The position numbers and the translations under genes were made by a program. DNA of 64,000 nt from Stictocephala bisonia. Its lineage: Eukaryota; Arthropoda; Insecta; Hemiptera; Membracidae. The stretch is taken from positions 7,864,175 through 7,928,174 of the forward strand of contig JAQJVL010000004.1 of the NCBI GenBank assembly GCA_035578905.1. The letters run 5' to 3'. Every line of letters starts with the position of its first letter. Positions within the stretch are counted from its first letter, which is position 1. The notes under the pieces are model-generated. The model worked only from the letters and a program-made list of their open reading frames with translations. It had not been told where the DNA came from and ran no database searches. Positions 23,872 through 35,295 of this stretch are shown piece after piece.

Positions 23872-25009
23872 TTAAGGGGAGCACGCCGTGGCGGGGGTTA
23901 AAAAAATTCATTTTTTTATTATTATCTTAAAAAAATCTCCATTTCATCCTGTTTAAGAAAATATATAACACTTGGTACTTTCCTTGCTTTTTATGGTTAA
24001 AAAAAATAAAAACAAGAATGGTGTTGATGTATTCAGCAACGTTTTACCACAAACTTTCAAGTGATGAAAAATCACAATACGAGCTTTGTCCTTTTGGAAA
24101 CGAGTCTTGGTGTAAGTATAAAAAGGCACAAGAACAAAATATAGAATATAAACATAATAATTCTCTACCTTAAGAAGTAATGAATGTAATAAAGCCAGTT
24201 TAAAAAGATTCGTCGGATCCAAAATTGTTAAAACGTTGTTTGCACGGAAAGACTCAAAATCCGAATGAGAGCTTTAATAGTGTGATTTGGAGTAGGGTTC
24301 CAAAAACTACATTTGTAGGGCTTAAAACTCTTCAGATTGGAGTAAATGACTCCGTTATAAGCTTCAATGAGGGTGTCATTGGTAAAGCTAATGTGTTTGA
24401 AAGATTGGGAATAACACCTGGGAAGTTAATGATTGAAGGACTGAAGAAAATTGATGAAAATAGAATAAAAAAAGCAAATAAAGAGGTTCTAGAGGAAAAT
24501 AAGAAAAAAAGGGTTAGGAGAAGGTTGCTCAGGAGAAGAAAAGAAGATACTGATTGTCAGGATTATGTTCCAGGAGGTTTTTAGTGTGTGTTTGCTAGTT
24601 TAGACTTTAAATGGATTTTCCCGAAAGTTACTTTTTTGAGTGTTTAAGTACCATTTTCTCCCGAAATATTAGGCCTACAGACTTCAAAATTTATACACAT
24701 AATTGAAACTACTTGGTGAGTAATTTACTCCATTTTTATGAAATTATATTGAGTTTTAAGTAGTCTAAAAAAATTTTGAACTTTAAAATTAAAAATATTT
24801 TTATAGTATAAAAAAGAAAATTTTTTCCTAAATAATTGTTGTAGCTAAATACTTCATAATGGAGTACTTCATTAACCAACATGAACACAATAAGCAAAAA
24901 AAATTCATCACCCTAGTTTTTATAGGTTATGAGAAACTTGTACCTAAATAGTAACATGTTTTCCCATTTAAATAGCATTGGAGGCCTCGCCGCGGCGTGC
25001 TCCCCTTAA
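23872..25009 (+). mobile_element. TTAA-flanked DNA transposon with Kolobok-like transposase remnant
   Basis: The ends are inverted repeats of about 21 bp: ggggagcacgccgtggcggg at 23876-23895 and, at 24985-25005, the complement of ggggagcacgccgcggcgag, with two mismatches. TTAA stands directly outside both ends (23872-23875 and 25006-25009), a target duplication made by Kolobok and piggyBac elements. The 1,130-bp body encodes only the C-terminal part of a transposase, so this is an internally deleted, non-autonomous copy. It sits inside the 3' UTR of the LINE and is therefore younger than that insertion. Confidence 0.85.
24027..24584 (+). pseudogene. C-terminal fragment of a Kolobok/Mutator-like transposase
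   Basis: One frame runs from ATG 24027 to a stop at 24582-24584, with two internal stops (near 24165 and 24195). It reads FYHKLSSDEKSQYELCPFG and SWCKYKKA early, then HNNSLP, then CLHGKTQNPNESFNSVIWSR and GVNDSVISFNEG. This Cys/His-containing block order is one I associate, from memory, with the C-terminus of large animal transposases annotated as Mutator-like or Kolobok. The last 119 codons (24225-24584) are open and end in a Lys/Arg-rich tail. The N-terminal catalytic part is deleted. The family name is from recall; the TTAA duplication agrees with it. Confidence 0.75.
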
Positions 25010-25325
25010 CAATATTACTATTTTTTATTATTTTCTTAAAAAAAACCCAAAACGTTAATATACTAAATTACATACTAAAACGCCATCGTGCAGCTTTTTA
25101 GGAACTCGGGTCTGCGTACAGGCTTCCGCCCATGCAGACCTTTTCCCAATGGCTAATATGTTAACTAGGAAAATATGTTTTATTAAGTTTCATTTATTTT
25201 ATATTTCTACTTATGTTTCCTATATTTTATTTTGCATCAATAACATTGTATGTATTTATTTATGTTCTGTTTATGGAAAATAAATAAAATTTTCATTCAT
25301 TTCATTCATTCATTCATTTTCATTT
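25010..25325 (+). other. LINE 3' UTR, second part, with ATTC-type tail
   Basis: Continues the LINE after the insertion. It includes a GC-richer segment gggtctgcgtacaggcttcc near 25108-25127 and ends with aaataaataaaa followed by ttcattcatttcattcattc. Short microsatellite tails are typical of CR1/Jockey-type 3' ends. Confidence 0.65.
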
Positions 25326-27265
25326 CCATTCATTCGAAGGTGTTAAATTTGTAATATTTTTAAATAATTAAATAAAACAGTTTTTTTAGTTTTAAAAATA
25401 AAGCTACTACCCGAGATATCAATTTGTTATTCAAGTTTGTGTTATGTTAGTGCAACGGTTGTTTCTATATTGTAATCTAGAGTGAGCCAACGCAAAGTAT
25501 GATTATTGTAGTGAGGAAGGGTTACGAAACACTAAAAAAGAAAATAAATACATTAAAAACTCATTTTAAATGTAATTTTCTTGAATATGTTTAGTGTAAG
25601 TTTTCTATGGCCATCTGTCGTCAAAAATGTATTTAATATATATGAAACTGCTCAATTTTCTACTTATTGTCTGTCACATAATATAATTATTAGGTGGTCA
25701 TCGTTACATCTAAGTGGTTTTTCAAAAATACTATCCTTGAAATCTGATTTAATATAATTTATCCCATCATGTACAGTCCGGTTTGTCGTGTATGATTTTT
25801 CAAGAGGTGTAAGTTTTTATCACTGAATTTTTTATTTGTTTCTATAATTGTTATGTAAATAAAAGGACAACCCTTTATGGAGAGCGAAACTTAAAGCTTC
25901 TACAGAGCTTTCACGTTTTATAACAAAAAGTTGTACAATTCATTCCAGAAAATTGTACACAGGATCCTTTGATCTCGTTAGAAATACAGATGTCTCCTTC
26001 GTAGGTATGAAATTACATGAACTAACGTACTGTTACATTAGCTGATTTATTTATTTTTTCGTCATGTTGTTATTACGAGAAAAGTATTGAATAAATATGT
26101 ATAATGAAACTACAGTAGTTTAAAAATAAAGAGAAAATCGTTAGTTAAGTAAAAACCAAAATCTTATGTTTTATATGTATCTTCTGAAACCCGCAAGCCA
26201 TACTCATGCCATATCTGCAAGATTAGATATGATTGTTCATAATAGTGTCATATTTGTACTAAGCAATATCCCTGTAATAGATTATGACGATATTAAGTTG
26301 GCTAAAATATATATCTAACGGAATTTTATAACATTATAATTACAGTAATTTTAAGTACTAGTTTTATCTACTTCAGTCGTATTTTGGTAGGTTATGTTCA
26401 TTTACCACTTCCAGGTTTATCCTGTGTAACACAATATTCCTTCCTGTCAGCTGACCTTTGCCAAGATCGTCCTTACATGTTTGGACATTCATGCATTGTA
26501 CATTCACTTAGACACGACACGATGGCATTCTGTTGTACCCATCCATGTTCGATGTCCATCCGCCCAATTACAGATGTATTATTATACACTCCATCATGTT
26601 CTGCCGACCTCTGTCCATTATAATGCGATACTCTTTTATTCATGCACGTGGACAAGAGTCCATTTCATTTAAACATTTATTAACTTCATTTATACTTTTT
26701 TTATTGTTATTGTACAATTATATAACAAGTAAAAATATGAGTTGTGAATGTAGATGCTATATATTTTCTGGACTGTTCTTGCAAACTGAATATCTACTCA
26801 TGAACAAACTGAAAAACATGACGGAAATACATTTAATGATTATGAATTGGAAAAATATAAAGTTGTTGCTTAAAAATATTATTATGGAATGTATTCTCTA
26901 CTATTTATAGGTCAAATTATTTTAGCTGTCCCCCCACGGTTAGGTTAGCTTAAGTTAAGTTAGGTTAGGTTTATCCTTTTACTGGAATAATAGTATTGGT
27001 TTATTAGGGTTTATAGCTTAATCAGAGTTTTAAATTTTTATGAAATTCGTAGCTCTATTTGTGAAAAAAATAAATAATATTTCATTGAAGTAAAAAAGTG
27101 TTTAATACCTCCAAAAACATATATTACTACTTTAAATAAATATATTTAATTTAATAGTTTGAGATTGGGGGAAGGGGGTGGGGCAGCTGAAGGAATTTGA
27201 CATTAACCAGCAATCATATTATTATTAATGACAGCAAATTAATACGAGAAAAATTGACTACTTGA
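25326..27265. other. AT-rich region, no gene recognised
   Basis: A more complex segment at 26380-26660 has open frames on both strands but no recognisable domain. A short TTAGG-like run (ggttaggttagcttaagttaagttaggttaggt) lies at 26938-26970. A purine-rich patch (gattgggggaagggggtggggcag) is at 27163-27186. Confidence 0.4.
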
Positions 27266-27286
27266 ATGATTTATTTGTGTTTTCAG

Positions 27287-27470
27287 GTAGAGGATACTAA
27301 CTATAGACTCATAATGCGGAGTGTAACTCCACCACGCCAGTTCAAGTATGAGTGCATGGGAGGGATTTCCATCAATACAGAACTACTTGTAGGAAAGGCT
27401 ATTACGTTCAACAACACAGCATTGTTCACTTTCGAATACTTATTGCCTAAATTTGTCACCATTCACCAAG
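27287..27470 (+). CDS. Possible internal exon of an unidentified host gene
   Basis: The stretch is preceded by a pyrimidine-rich tract ending tttgtgttttcag and followed by caag/gtgata, so it has plausible 3' and 5' splice sites. Between them, 184 bp are open in one frame and translate to sequence of protein-like composition, including SVTPPRQFKYECMGGISIN and LLPKFVTIHQ. Base composition is richer in GC than the surroundings. I do not recognise the protein. No partner exon was found in the window. It could be a chance open frame or part of an unknown mobile element. Confidence 0.35.
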
Positions 27471-27487
27471 GTGATATATGGATGTAA

Positions 27488-28233
27488 AAAGGAGGCCACC
27501 GTGTCAAAGGATAAATAATGCGTGACTTAGAAAATATTGGTAAATAAACTAAAATAAAAAAATAGCTTTTATAGCTATAATAATCTGATTGAATGAGTGA
27601 AAGGAAAGAGTATCTGTTCAAAATTTCTTTCTTTCTTTCTTTAATGACATGGGTTATACTGTTTTATTTACTGATCATAATACTTTTAAGGATTTTCAAG
27701 GAAAATTATGATCATTAACTAAACGAAAATAACCTAACAAAATTTGACCATAAAAAGAGGTTTTCTCCTAGTCAAATTAAATGTGGTAACTTCTGAGAAT
27801 TGCAAAGAAGAATTAAGAATTACTAGATATTTATAGCATAATAACAGCAAAATCATATTTGTATATTTTTGTCTAAACAATGTCAAATTGGAATTCCTGT
27901 AAGAAAATTATTTGGAACACATCTTAAGTCTTCATTAATAAAGAGAATTAAGGACTGAGTGGGTTAGCGTTGGAGGTACCACACAGTATAATTAAAATTG
28001 TGCTTATTTTAGAAATATTCTTAAGTACTTCAATGTACATTCAGGGACGTAAACCATACTTTGAAACAATGTGTTATGGATGAAGTGGCTGTGAACTCCA
28101 GTTCAATCACAACCTACCAATAACTGTATCGCTGTCTTATCTGTCTAGTCACCATCAAATTTGCATATATATTTTTCGGCTTTCATAAAATACTTTAGCT
28201 TTTTAATTAGCATAATACGTGTTGGTACATATA
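27488..28233. other. AT-rich, no gene; small CTTT microsatellite
   Basis: A (TTTC)n run of about five units lies near 27625-27642, and a short imperfect inverted repeat around tgatcataat/attatgatca lies at 27673-27714. Nothing else recognised. Confidence 0.4.
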
Positions 28234-28440
28234 CAGTACAAGTAAACGTCACACAACACAAATTTATTACAATATAAGCACAAAATGCACAGATATATTA
28301 CAATATAGGTACAAAATGCACAAATATTATGGTTGTGCAAATACCATAATATTTGTGCATTTTGTACTTGTATTGTAATATATTTGTGCATTTTGTGCTT
28401 ATACTATATTAAATTTGTGTTGTGTGCTTTACTTGTACTG
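28234..28440. mobile_element. 207-bp hairpin, MITE-like
   Basis: Starts cagtacaagtaaa at 28234 and ends tttacttgtactg at 28440. The two arms of about 95 bp are complementary with few mismatches around a short apex near 28325-28350. Inside each arm the motif caaaatgcacaaata/tattg is itself duplicated. There is no coding capacity. The flanks give no clear target duplication (TA on the left, AA on the right). Confidence 0.75.
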
Positions 28441-28967
28441 AAATACTTTGCAACACTAAAAATAACAGAAGCTTATTTATTATTCAGTCTATTTAGCTTC
28501 AAATATTTAAACATGAATATATCGTACATAAACTGCTTGTAGTACATTTGTTTATTTACAGGATATTACAAAAGTCCAATATCCGCTCTTCAGATTTTGA
28601 TCCCAAACATAGTGTACAATCTTTGAGGAAAGGAGAAATAGATTAAATCTTAGGTGGACCTATGCTTATAGGTGTCAAACGAGAATTCCTATTTGGTTTA
28701 TATGTATCAATTTGATTTAATTAATAGGTAACATATCTTTTAGGTAGATGGCAAATAGACAAATGGTTTTAAATGTAAGGTTTGTCTTTATAACCATAGG
28801 TATCTAAGGCAAACCGTGTTACAGACAATTTATTAAATGTAGCATGATTGTAAATAATATTATTTGAATTAAAGATGTCGCAATTTGGGACTGGATTAAT
28901 AGATACCTCAAGCTTTTTTAGTTTTAAGAAGGAGCTCTTCCGAAACTCCTATAAGTAATATGATACT
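28441..28967. other. AT-rich spacer, nothing recognised
   Basis: No exon, RNA gene or repeat seen before the array that follows. Confidence 0.4.
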
Positions 28968-29850
28968 GACCAACCAACCCACCGTTACACATCAAACTTT
29001 ATTGATTCATCCATCCACCCCTAGGCTACACGTACAGAGGTATTGACCTATCCATTCACCCCTACACGTACAGAGGTATTAACATACCCATCCATCCGTA
29101 CACGTACAGAGGTAATGACCTACCCATCCACCCCTACACGTACATAGGTATTGACCTACCCATCCAACCCTACACGTACAGAGTTATTGACCTACCCATC
29201 CACTCGTACACGTGGAGAGGTATTCCCATCCACCTCTACACGTACAGAGGTATTGACCTAACCATCCACCCGTACACGTGCAGTGGTATTGACTCACCCT
29301 TACATTAAAGCTGTATTGGCTCACCTATTCATCATTACAGGTACAGAGGTATTGGCCTACTCATCCACCAGTACACGTACAGAAGTATTAACCTACTCAT
29401 CCACCCCTATACGTGCAGAGGTATTGACTCACCCTTACAAGTAAAGCTGTACTGGCTCACCCATTCATCGTTACACGTACAGAGGTATTGGCCTACTCAT
29501 CCACCAGTACACGTACAGAAGTATTGACCTACACATCCACCCATACACGTACAGAGGTATTGACCTACCCATCCACCCGTACACGTACAGAGGTATTGAA
29601 CTAGCCATCCACTGCTACACGTACAGAGATATTGACCTACCTATCCACCCGTACACGTGCAGAGGTATTGACTCACCGTTACAAGTAAAGCTGTATTGGC
29701 TCACTCATTCATCCTTACATGTACATAGATATTGACCTGTCCATCCACCCCTACACGTACAGTGGTAATGACCTACCCATCCACCACCCGTTCACGTACA
29801 GAGGTACTGACCCACTTACTTACTCCTACACGTAAAGAGTTATTTCTATA
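28968..29850. repeat. Minisatellite D: 36-bp unit, about 24 copies
   Basis: Typical unit: cctacccatccacccgtac, acgtacagaggtattga. A three-unit higher-order pattern (tattgactcacccttaca / aaagctgtattggctcaccc / attggcctactcatccacca) recurs near 29288, 29423 and 29665. Shares the core CCCAYCCAYCC..ACGTACAGAGGTATTGA with arrays A, F, H and K2. Confidence 0.93.
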
Positions 29851-30685
29851 ACCCTCCAACAAACTTTCCAGATTACATTTTTCTGTTTATAGAAACACTT
29901 CAGTTTTCATAAGATTCTACAACTAGCTTCGTTATCCTATGGACTTCTTTTCTATGATAGATCCACATAATTATATTCTTCTTTCTAGTGTCAAAGTGGA
30001 CGTCCGTATATTGTTTAATCTATTTAACTATCACCTTTAAGCTTGTGAGCTTAAAAGTCAGTATTTAATGGACCTAACATATTCCTGATAATTTTCTCTC
30101 TTTAACACTTCTTTGATGTTAACCATCCTGTTTAAAACTAAAGCCTCAGCCGTAAAGTGGAACTTTGGTTTAATTAATGAAATAATGAAATAATTATTGT
30201 CTTATAGTGTTTTTTCATTTTAAGTAATTTGTGTTAACGTAAATTTCCCATAAGTACTAACAAACCTAACTTAACTTTCAAGGTGGAGAGTATATTATGC
30301 GGTTTATATTGCAGTCCCTTATTGTTAGCGAGTTTCACTAGTTGACGTAGGGACACGAAACAAACCACTCTTCAGGACTTTCACAAGTTTTGAGTTTCCA
30401 ATAATTGAATTAAGTTACTAACAAATATAGTAAAGAAATGTTATAATATAGGAAACAATTCTCACTGTAGATATTCATTCTCAAGTCGAAACGAGTTTCT
30501 AAAATCTACACTAAACTGTGTTAGGTAATTTAAATGAATTATTCAGACAGAAAAAATATATTATACAGCTTCTAAATAATATGATTTGATTAAAATCTGA
30601 ATCTAACAAATCTGTCATCTGAGAGGATACACGTCTCATAGTTAAAAAAAGGAATGATTGGTTCGTTAGGGTCCAATCAAATAAC
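29851..30685. other. AT-rich spacer between arrays D and E
   Basis: No gene recognised in either strand. Confidence 0.4.
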
Positions 30686-31934
30686 ACTGAAGCTACAAGG
30701 CACTGGGAATGGACACGGCTACTTAGGGCACATCCAACACCCTACAGCTAGAAGGTATGGGGAACGGATACTGGTCGTAAAGGCTAAATCGACAACCCTA
30801 CAAACTTGAACAGTCTTCAGTAGTGGAACGTACTGCTTCTTAGATTCCAGGGGACAGATCTGCCATTATAATGCATGGGGAACAGACACCGCCACTTAGG
30901 GCGCATCCAACATCCTACAGATATAACTCATGGGGAACGGACAAGGCCACTTAGGGCGAATCCAACATCCTACAGATACAACTCATGGGGAACGGACAAG
31001 GCCACTTATGGCTCATCCAACACCCTACAGATACAACTCATGGGAAACAGACACGGCCACTTAGGGCTCATCCAACATCCTACATATGCAACTCATGGGG
31101 AAAAGACATGGCCACTTAGGGCTCATCCAACATCTTAAAGATACAATTCATGGGGAACAGACAATGTCCCTTAGGGCTCATCCAACACCCTACAAATACA
31201 ACCCATAGAGAACACACACGACCACTTAGGGCTCATCCAACACTCTACAAATACAACTCATGGGGAACGGACAAGGCCACTTAGGCCCCATACAACACCC
31301 TACAAATACAAAACATGGGGAATGGACACGGCCATTTAGGGCTCATCCAACACCCTACAAATATAACCCATTGAGAACGAACATGACCACTTAGGGCTCA
31401 TCCAAAACCCTACAAATACAACTCATGGGGAATGGACAAGGCTCATTAGGGCCCATCCAACATCCTACAGATACAACTCATGAGGAACGGACAAGGCCAC
31501 TTAGGGCTCATCCAACACCCTACAGATACAACACATGGGGAACAGACACGGCCACCTAGGGCTTATCTAACACCCTACATATGCAACCCATAGAGAATGG
31601 ACACGGCCACTTAGGGCTTATCCAACACCCTACAAATTCAACTCATAGGAAACGGACAAGGCTACTTAGGGCTCATCCAACACCCTACACATTCAACCCA
31701 TAGAGAACGGACACGACCACTTTGGGCTCATCCAACACCCTACAAATACAACTCATGGGGAACGGACAAGGCCATTTAGGCCTCATCCAACACCCTAAAG
31801 TTACAAACCATGGGGATCCGACACGGCCACTTACAGGGCTCATACAACACCCTACAGATACAAACCATAGGGAACGGACACGGCAACTTAGGGCTCATCC
31901 AACACCCTACAGAAACAACCCATGGGGAACGTTT
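30686..31934. repeat. Minisatellite E: 55-bp unit, about 22 copies
   Basis: Unit parts: ggccacttagggctcatcca, acaccctacagatacaactc, atggggaacggacaa. The first two copies (30686-30800) are diverged. The unit is longer and does not clearly contain the CCCACCCATAC core. Confidence 0.93.
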
Positions 31935-33027
31935 CTGCTATTCTTTCTCTATTATTATGGTTCCTTTTAATATCTGTTCGGTATACTTAATCCGTATATT
32001 TGAACGAACTGACTATTAATATGGAAGTTTTCTCAAATTATAGTTTAGCACTTTACTGAATATTATTTAAAAGTTTATTAAGTCAATTTATCATTACAGA
32101 TTTAATGCTTTACAGTAATAAAGTCACATTTTACATATAAGTAATAAATAAACAACTTGGTACACTTTTTTATTTATGCTTTTAAGTTTACTTACTATCA
32201 GTTAAGTTACGGATTAAAGATGTTGATCTTATAATAGTACTTATGGATATATACTCGTACAATAACAATCACACACCCACGATATAAGTATTATTATGAT
32301 ATTGAATGCGGTGTTTGTTAAGCAAACTATTCCTATGAAGAAAACCATTCTCATCTGTTTGAGTGGTTTACTAATTGGAAATATGTGTCTACTTGCTATC
32401 TATAATAGTTGTGATGTCAATACTAAACATAGTAACGGAGATTCAAATGGATTTTGGAGTCGATAGTTAATTCAGTGCACATAACCTATCAGAACACAAT
32501 TTCAGATATGACATCCCTCATCAACTAGTCTGTAATTAACTCAAGTGTATGTATAATAAAAATCGCACAGTTATAAAACTAAACGTGTACTGTAGTAATT
32601 AAAAATATAAAGAATAAAACTTTTAAAGAAAAATTATATACTTAGAAAATCTAATGTAACAGAATGTTGATTGTTTTTTTATTTATTAATTTTTAAAGTT
32701 TTTGAGAGGAATAATGAATCGCTTATGTTAAGTCAGAACACTATCGTGTGTGCCAGACAACCTCAAAGAATGCACGAGCGGCAAGAAGGACAGGTTGCGT
32801 GTTGCACAATTGAGATAGACTGCACACTACACACGCTTCTGCCAACGAAACCCAGGCATATAGTGTGAGCATATATCGTAGTCTTATTATTTAATATTTA
32901 CAACCTTTTTCTATCCAAGCTATTGTGGAATATATAAAAAAAATTCAATACTAAATAAAAGAAAGTATTTTATATAAACATTTAAAAGACCTTTGAAAAA
33001 AAAAATAACATTTTACACACACTCGTA
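31935..33027. other. AT-rich spacer with one GC-richer patch
   Basis: 32700-32870 is richer in GC and has a 65-codon plus frame with no recognisable domain. The remainder is AT-rich and unassigned. Confidence 0.4.
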
Positions 33028-34130
33028 AACACATGTTGATATTAGCTCACCCTTAAACATACACTATTGATAGCCCACCCAAAAATGTGTGTTGCTAATA
33101 TCCCACCCATTCCTGTATGTTAGTGATGACCCACACATACATGTATGTTGGTAATAACCCAAACATACCTGTATGTTGATGATGGCCCACCCATACAAGT
33201 ATTTTGAATATGGCCCACCCATACACGTATGTTCGTGATGGCCTAACCATACATGTATGTTGGTAATAACCCACCCATACCTGTATGTTGGTGATGGCCC
33301 ACCCATACAAGTATGTTCGTGATGACCTAACCATACATGTATGTTGGTAATAACTCATCCATACCTGTATGTTGGTGATGGCCCACCCATACACGTATGT
33401 TCGTGATGACCTAACCATACATGTATGTTGGTAATAACTCACCCATACCTGTATGTTGGTGATGGCCCACCCATACACGTATGTTCGTGATGGCCTAACC
33501 ATACATGTATGTTGGTAATAACCCAACCATACCTGTATGTTGGTAATAACCCACCCATACCTGTATGTTGGTGATGGCCCACCCCTACACGTATGTTCGT
33601 GATGGCCTAACCATACATGTATGTTGGTAATAACCCAACCATACCTGTATGTTGGTAATAACCCACCCATACCTGTATGTTGGTGATGGCCCACCCATAC
33701 ATGTATGTTGATGATGGCCCACCCATACATGTACACTATGGTGGAGATGGCCCCACCCATACATGTAGACTATGGTGGTGATGGCCTACTCTTACATGTA
33801 TGTTGGTGATAACCTACCCATACCTGTATGTTGGTGATGGACCACCCATACGTGTACGATGATGATGGCCCACACATACATGTTTGTTGGTGATGGCCCA
33901 CCCATACATGTATGTTGATGATGTACTACCCATGCAAGTATGCTGATGATGGCCCACCCATACATGTATGTTGATGATGTACTACCCATGCAAGTATGCT
34001 GATGATGGTCCACCCATACATGTATGTTGATGATGATCCACGCATACATGTATTTTGATGATGATCCAGCCATACATGAATGTTGGTGATAGCCTACACC
34101 TACACGTACATTAATAATAACTTGGACGTA
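33028..34130. repeat. Minisatellite F: 28-bp unit, about 39 copies
   Basis: Unit: cccacccatacatgtatg followed by ttggtgatgg, with regular alternates (cctaaccatac, ggtaataa, acgtatgttcg). Alternating unit types form a higher-order repeat of several units in the middle of the array (33260-33660). The minus strand is open for up to 221 codons because the unit lacks stops; this is not a gene. Confidence 0.96.
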
Positions 34131-35295
34131 CTCGTACGTTGGTAAAGACCGACACGTAAAAGGCCATTTGAGATTATTCAGCGTGCGATATACATGCACG
34201 TTAACGAACGGCGTTCAGGAGTATCCTCTAGTTATTATACTTATTTACTTACAACTACATACATACCCACCCAAATTCCGTCATTTGACTCAATACTAAT
34301 GATAATCTATTGTTCTTTCTTCCTTTGTACCTCAATAAAATAAGATTATAACCTACCGCCTTCATATTACCAAGATTGAAATGGACCAAGACATTTCAGA
34401 GATGACGATAAATTCTCTAGCCGTTACTAGGTGTGATGGCTCTTAGGGCCTAGATAAACGTAAATGACATTAGTAGCACTAAGGGCCAGCGATATCATAA
34501 TAATGAATGCATACTAATTGAACAAAGCGAATATATTTTAATGTGAACAACTACATTTTGAAGTTAATTTTATGATGGCTCTATTTTGTGCTAGTTCGGA
34601 AGTCTTACTAAATTTTCTTCACAAAATAAAGATGTTAATTTCATAAAGCTTTCATTTAATAATCCTAATGAATTCTTGGTTAGCAATATAAATGAGTTTT
34701 ATATATTTATTATATATTTTAAAAATAAAAATGTTGCTATAGTTAGATTACCCACTGGACATACACGTGACTGTACCAGCGGATAGTTGACACATTTTTC
34801 AAAAATATTTCTTATTTCTGATGTGTGTTTCTATAGTTACAGGAATTTGTTAAATACATAAATAATAAAAATAAAACTGTTGATTGGTTTGGTAATATTG
34901 ATGTAGAATGATAATGATTAATTACTCCTATTGAAATGAATAATCTCATATATGTTTTTTTTTAATTGGGGGGGGGGGAGATTTCCATTCTCCCTACACC
35001 TCACCGATCCAACCACTACCGAATGGCTACGAGCCAGTTGGACACTCTTAGGCCCTAACATGAACGATCCGTAAGTGGGGTCACTCTAAATGAGAGTGAG
35101 TTTAGTGATACAGTCAAGTTTTACATCCTGCTTTATCCTTACGAACCTGACAAAACGTTATCAAAAACTCACAGTTATGAATCTTGTTTGCAAGATTCAC
35201 CTGATCACTGGATCTCGCACTCCAGAGTATGGCTAAACATGGAACTCTTGAGTTGAAAGTATATTCTGGGTCTCTAAGACCAATTAGTGATTGAC
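34131..35295. other. Spacer between arrays F and G
   Basis: AT-rich for the most part. A G-run of about 10-11 lies at 34969-34979, followed by a GC-richer piece to about 35100. No gene recognised. Confidence 0.4.

Larger units (their letters stand above)
18200..25325 (+). mobile_element. Nearly full-length dead non-LTR retrotransposon, interrupted by a DNA transposon
   Basis: The order on the plus strand is a short 5' leader (start uncertain, about 18.2 kb), ORF1 (18426-19334), a 1.3-kb AT-rich spacer, ORF2 (20642-23648), and a 3' UTR continuing on both sides of a TTAA-flanked insertion (23876-25005). It ends near 25325 in aataaataaaattttcattc followed by a short (ATTC)n-like tail. PHD-finger ORF1 plus endonuclease-RT ORF2 and a microsatellite tail fit CR1/Jockey-group LINEs. 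Both ORFs carry stops and shifts. No target-site duplication was identified. Confidence 0.8.

Noticed and set aside
32671..32868. 65-codon frame after a possible splice acceptor
   Set aside because: No domain, no donor site at its end, and the composition gives no support; left as unassigned.
33064..34199. Minus-strand frames of 80-221 codons rich in His/Tyr/Trp
   Set aside because: Stop-free 28-bp minisatellite F read in antisense.
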